Below are positions 62,810-64,000 of a stretch of 64,000 nt of DNA, piece by piece (the first letter of the stretch is position 1; each line of letters starts with the position of its first letter). A program made the translations under genes and the position numbers. The DNA is from an uncultured Veillonella sp. (GTDB taxonomy: Bacteria > Bacillota > Negativicutes > Veillonellales > Veillonellaceae). The notes beneath the pieces are model-generated. The model was not told where the DNA came from and did no database searches. It saw only the letters and a program-made list of their open reading frames with translations. Location: NCBI RefSeq assembly GCF_900545795.1, contig NZ_URAR01000008.1, forward strand, positions 1 to 64,000, written 5' to 3'.

Positions 62810-64000
62810 AGAAGGATTTCTCATGGCCTGGGCCTCTATTGTAGCGAATAAAATGCGCTCTCTCTTGACTATGCTGGGGATTATTATTGGCGTGGCTGCT
62901 GTAATTGCTCTCGTATCTATTGGCTATGGTGTGCGCAGTCAGATTCAAGACTCTATTTCTAGCTTAGGGAGTAATCTTCTCATGGTATATCCTGGTGCGC
63001 CACGGACGCCAGGGGTGCGACCAACAGCAGACTCGCAAAAAACGCTAAAAGTAGATGACTTTAAAGCAATTTCTCATCTTGATGGTGTTGAATTAGCCTC
63101 ACCAGTATCGGCTGGTTCTAGCTATATCGTTATTTATACGAATAAAAACTGGACTACTAGTGTCAATGGTGTTAGTGCCAATTTCCAGGAAATTAACAAT
63201 TGGACCGTTAAATCCGGCCGCTTTATTACGGATGCTCAAGTAGAGCGTCGCGAAAGGGTAGCTGTTATTGGTAACACCGTTGCGACGAATCTATTTGGCG
63301 ATGAAGACCCTGTTGGTAAGGATATTCGTATTAAAAATAATCCTTACAAAATTGTAGGCGTTCTTGACGCCAAGGGATCTGGTAGCTTTGGTAATGACCA
63401 AGATGATATCGTATTTATCCCCTATACTACAGGGATGGAGCGACTTCAAGGGGTCGATTATCTTCGCATGATTTACATTCAAGCGAAAGAAGGCGACGAT
63501 TTAACGCGCATTCAATCTGATGTGGAGAATATCTTGCGTGTAAGACACAAGGTAAAAAATCCAGAACTTGATGATTTCAATGTGCGTAACATGGCGACTG
63601 TTATGGAGACAGTGGAAGAAACAACCGCCACTATGACCATGTTCCTAGGTGCTGTAGCAGCGATTTCCCTTGTAGTTGGGGGCATTGGCATTATGAATAT
63701 TATGCTCGTGTCCGTAACTGAGCGAACTCGGGAAATTGGGGTGCGCAAAGCCTTAGGGGCTACGTACCAGACTATTGTTATGCAGTTTTTAATTGAAGCT
63801 GTTGTAATTAGTTTAGTAGGCGGTGCCATTGGCATTGTCATTGGGATTGGTGCCTCGAAGGCCATCAGTGCCGTGTCGGGGATGACGACGGTAATTTCCA
63901 TGGGGCCTATTTTATTATCCTTTGGATTCTCCATGGCCATCGGCTTAATATTTGGTTTATACCCAGCTCGTAAAGCGGCTAAGTTAAATCCAATTGATGC
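62802..64000 (+). CDS. macB: MacB-type ABC permease (partial, runs off the window)
   Basis: About 399 codons, open to the window edge. N-terminal helix (NKMRSLLTMLGIIIGVAAVI), a MacB periplasmic domain (SIGYGVRSQIQDSISSLGSN ...), then the FtsX helices with GGIGIMNIMLVSVTERTREI and GVRKALGATYQTI, ending in LYPARKAAKLNPIDA. Family members are ~400 residues, so only a few residues are missing. ATG preceded by AAAGGAGG, within the end of the ATPase gene. With the two genes before it, it forms a tripartite-type exporter; substrate unknown. Confidence 0.92.
   Translation, partial: MYKEGFLMAWASIVANKMRSLLTMLGIIIGVAAVIALVSIGYGVRSQIQDSISSLGSNLLMVYPGAPRTPGVRPTADSQKTLKVDDFKAISHLDGVELASPVSAGSSYIVIYTNKNWTTSVNGVSANFQEINNWTVKSGRFITDAQVERRERVAVIGNTVATNLFGDEDPVGKDIRIKNNPYKIVGVLDAKGSGSFGNDQDDIVFIPYTTGMERLQGVDYLRMIYIQAKEGDDLTRIQSDVENILRVRHKVKNPELDDFNVRNMATVMETVEETTATMTMFLGAVAAISLVVGGIGIMNIMLVSVTERTREIGVRKALGATYQTIVMQFLIEAVVISLVGGAIGIVIGIGASKAISAVSGMTTVISMGPILLSFGFSMAIGLIFGLYPARKAAKLNPID

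Overview
The window looks like a chromosomal segment of a Veillonella-type bacterium (class Negativicutes: diderm, anaerobic, low-to-mid GC). The assignment is an inference. It rests on Firmicute gene order (mfd, SpoVB-like flippase, mazG, hup), outer-membrane trimeric autotransporters of which one ends in an SLH domain, and Negativicute-like small genes and codon use. No plasmid, phage, insertion sequence or CRISPR array was seen.

Layout. 1-0.7 kb: 3' end of a 23S rRNA and a complete 5S rRNA, followed by a gene-free spacer built from paired, hairpin-forming repeats (0.7-1.2 kb). 1.3-3.1 kb (minus): lemA and a TPM-domain gene, then tRNA-Leu(TAG) with its promoter and terminator. 3.3-11.5 kb: a DUF2827 glycosyltransferase-like gene, then a roughly 2,110-codon trimeric autotransporter adhesin (ESPR leader, head, repetitive stalk, barrel, C-terminal SLH) interrupted by one in-frame TGA. 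12-24 kb: mfd, MOP flippase, mazG, hup, a glycolipid glycosyltransferase, a DsbA-like thiol protein, an ABC-F protein and several small unknown genes. 24.3-28.6 kb (minus): a phoA operon with a CPFC-motif exported protein and an FtsX-type ABC transporter, preceded by three 11-bp-spaced repeats that resemble a PhoP box.

29-46 kb is rich in formate and one-carbon functions: a formate/nitrite channel, fused mobA-mobB, a cysteine-type formate dehydrogenase with two four-cluster ferredoxins, moeA, fdhD (without the usual CxxC), formate-THF ligase and a cyclodeaminase/cyclohydrolase. Also here are an enoyl-CoA hydratase, a small exported protein, guaC, thiT and a dicarboxylate/amino-acid symporter. 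46-49 kb: a second trimeric autotransporter with a collagen-like stalk, and a secreted cupin. 50-58.8 kb: a compact type IV pilus/competence-type operon (PilB-, PilT- and PilC-like proteins, long-leader pilin, short prepilin peptidase, minor pilins, PilM/N/O-like proteins) with no secretin. 59-64 kb: aroK, pfkA and a MacA/MacB-type efflux system whose permease runs off the window.

Themes. Surface attachment (two adhesins, pili) and formate/C1 metabolism dominate. Many intergenic spacers contain private, degenerate short tandem duplications with different units at each locus. Most genes end in clear intrinsic terminators, which makes the operon boundaries readable.
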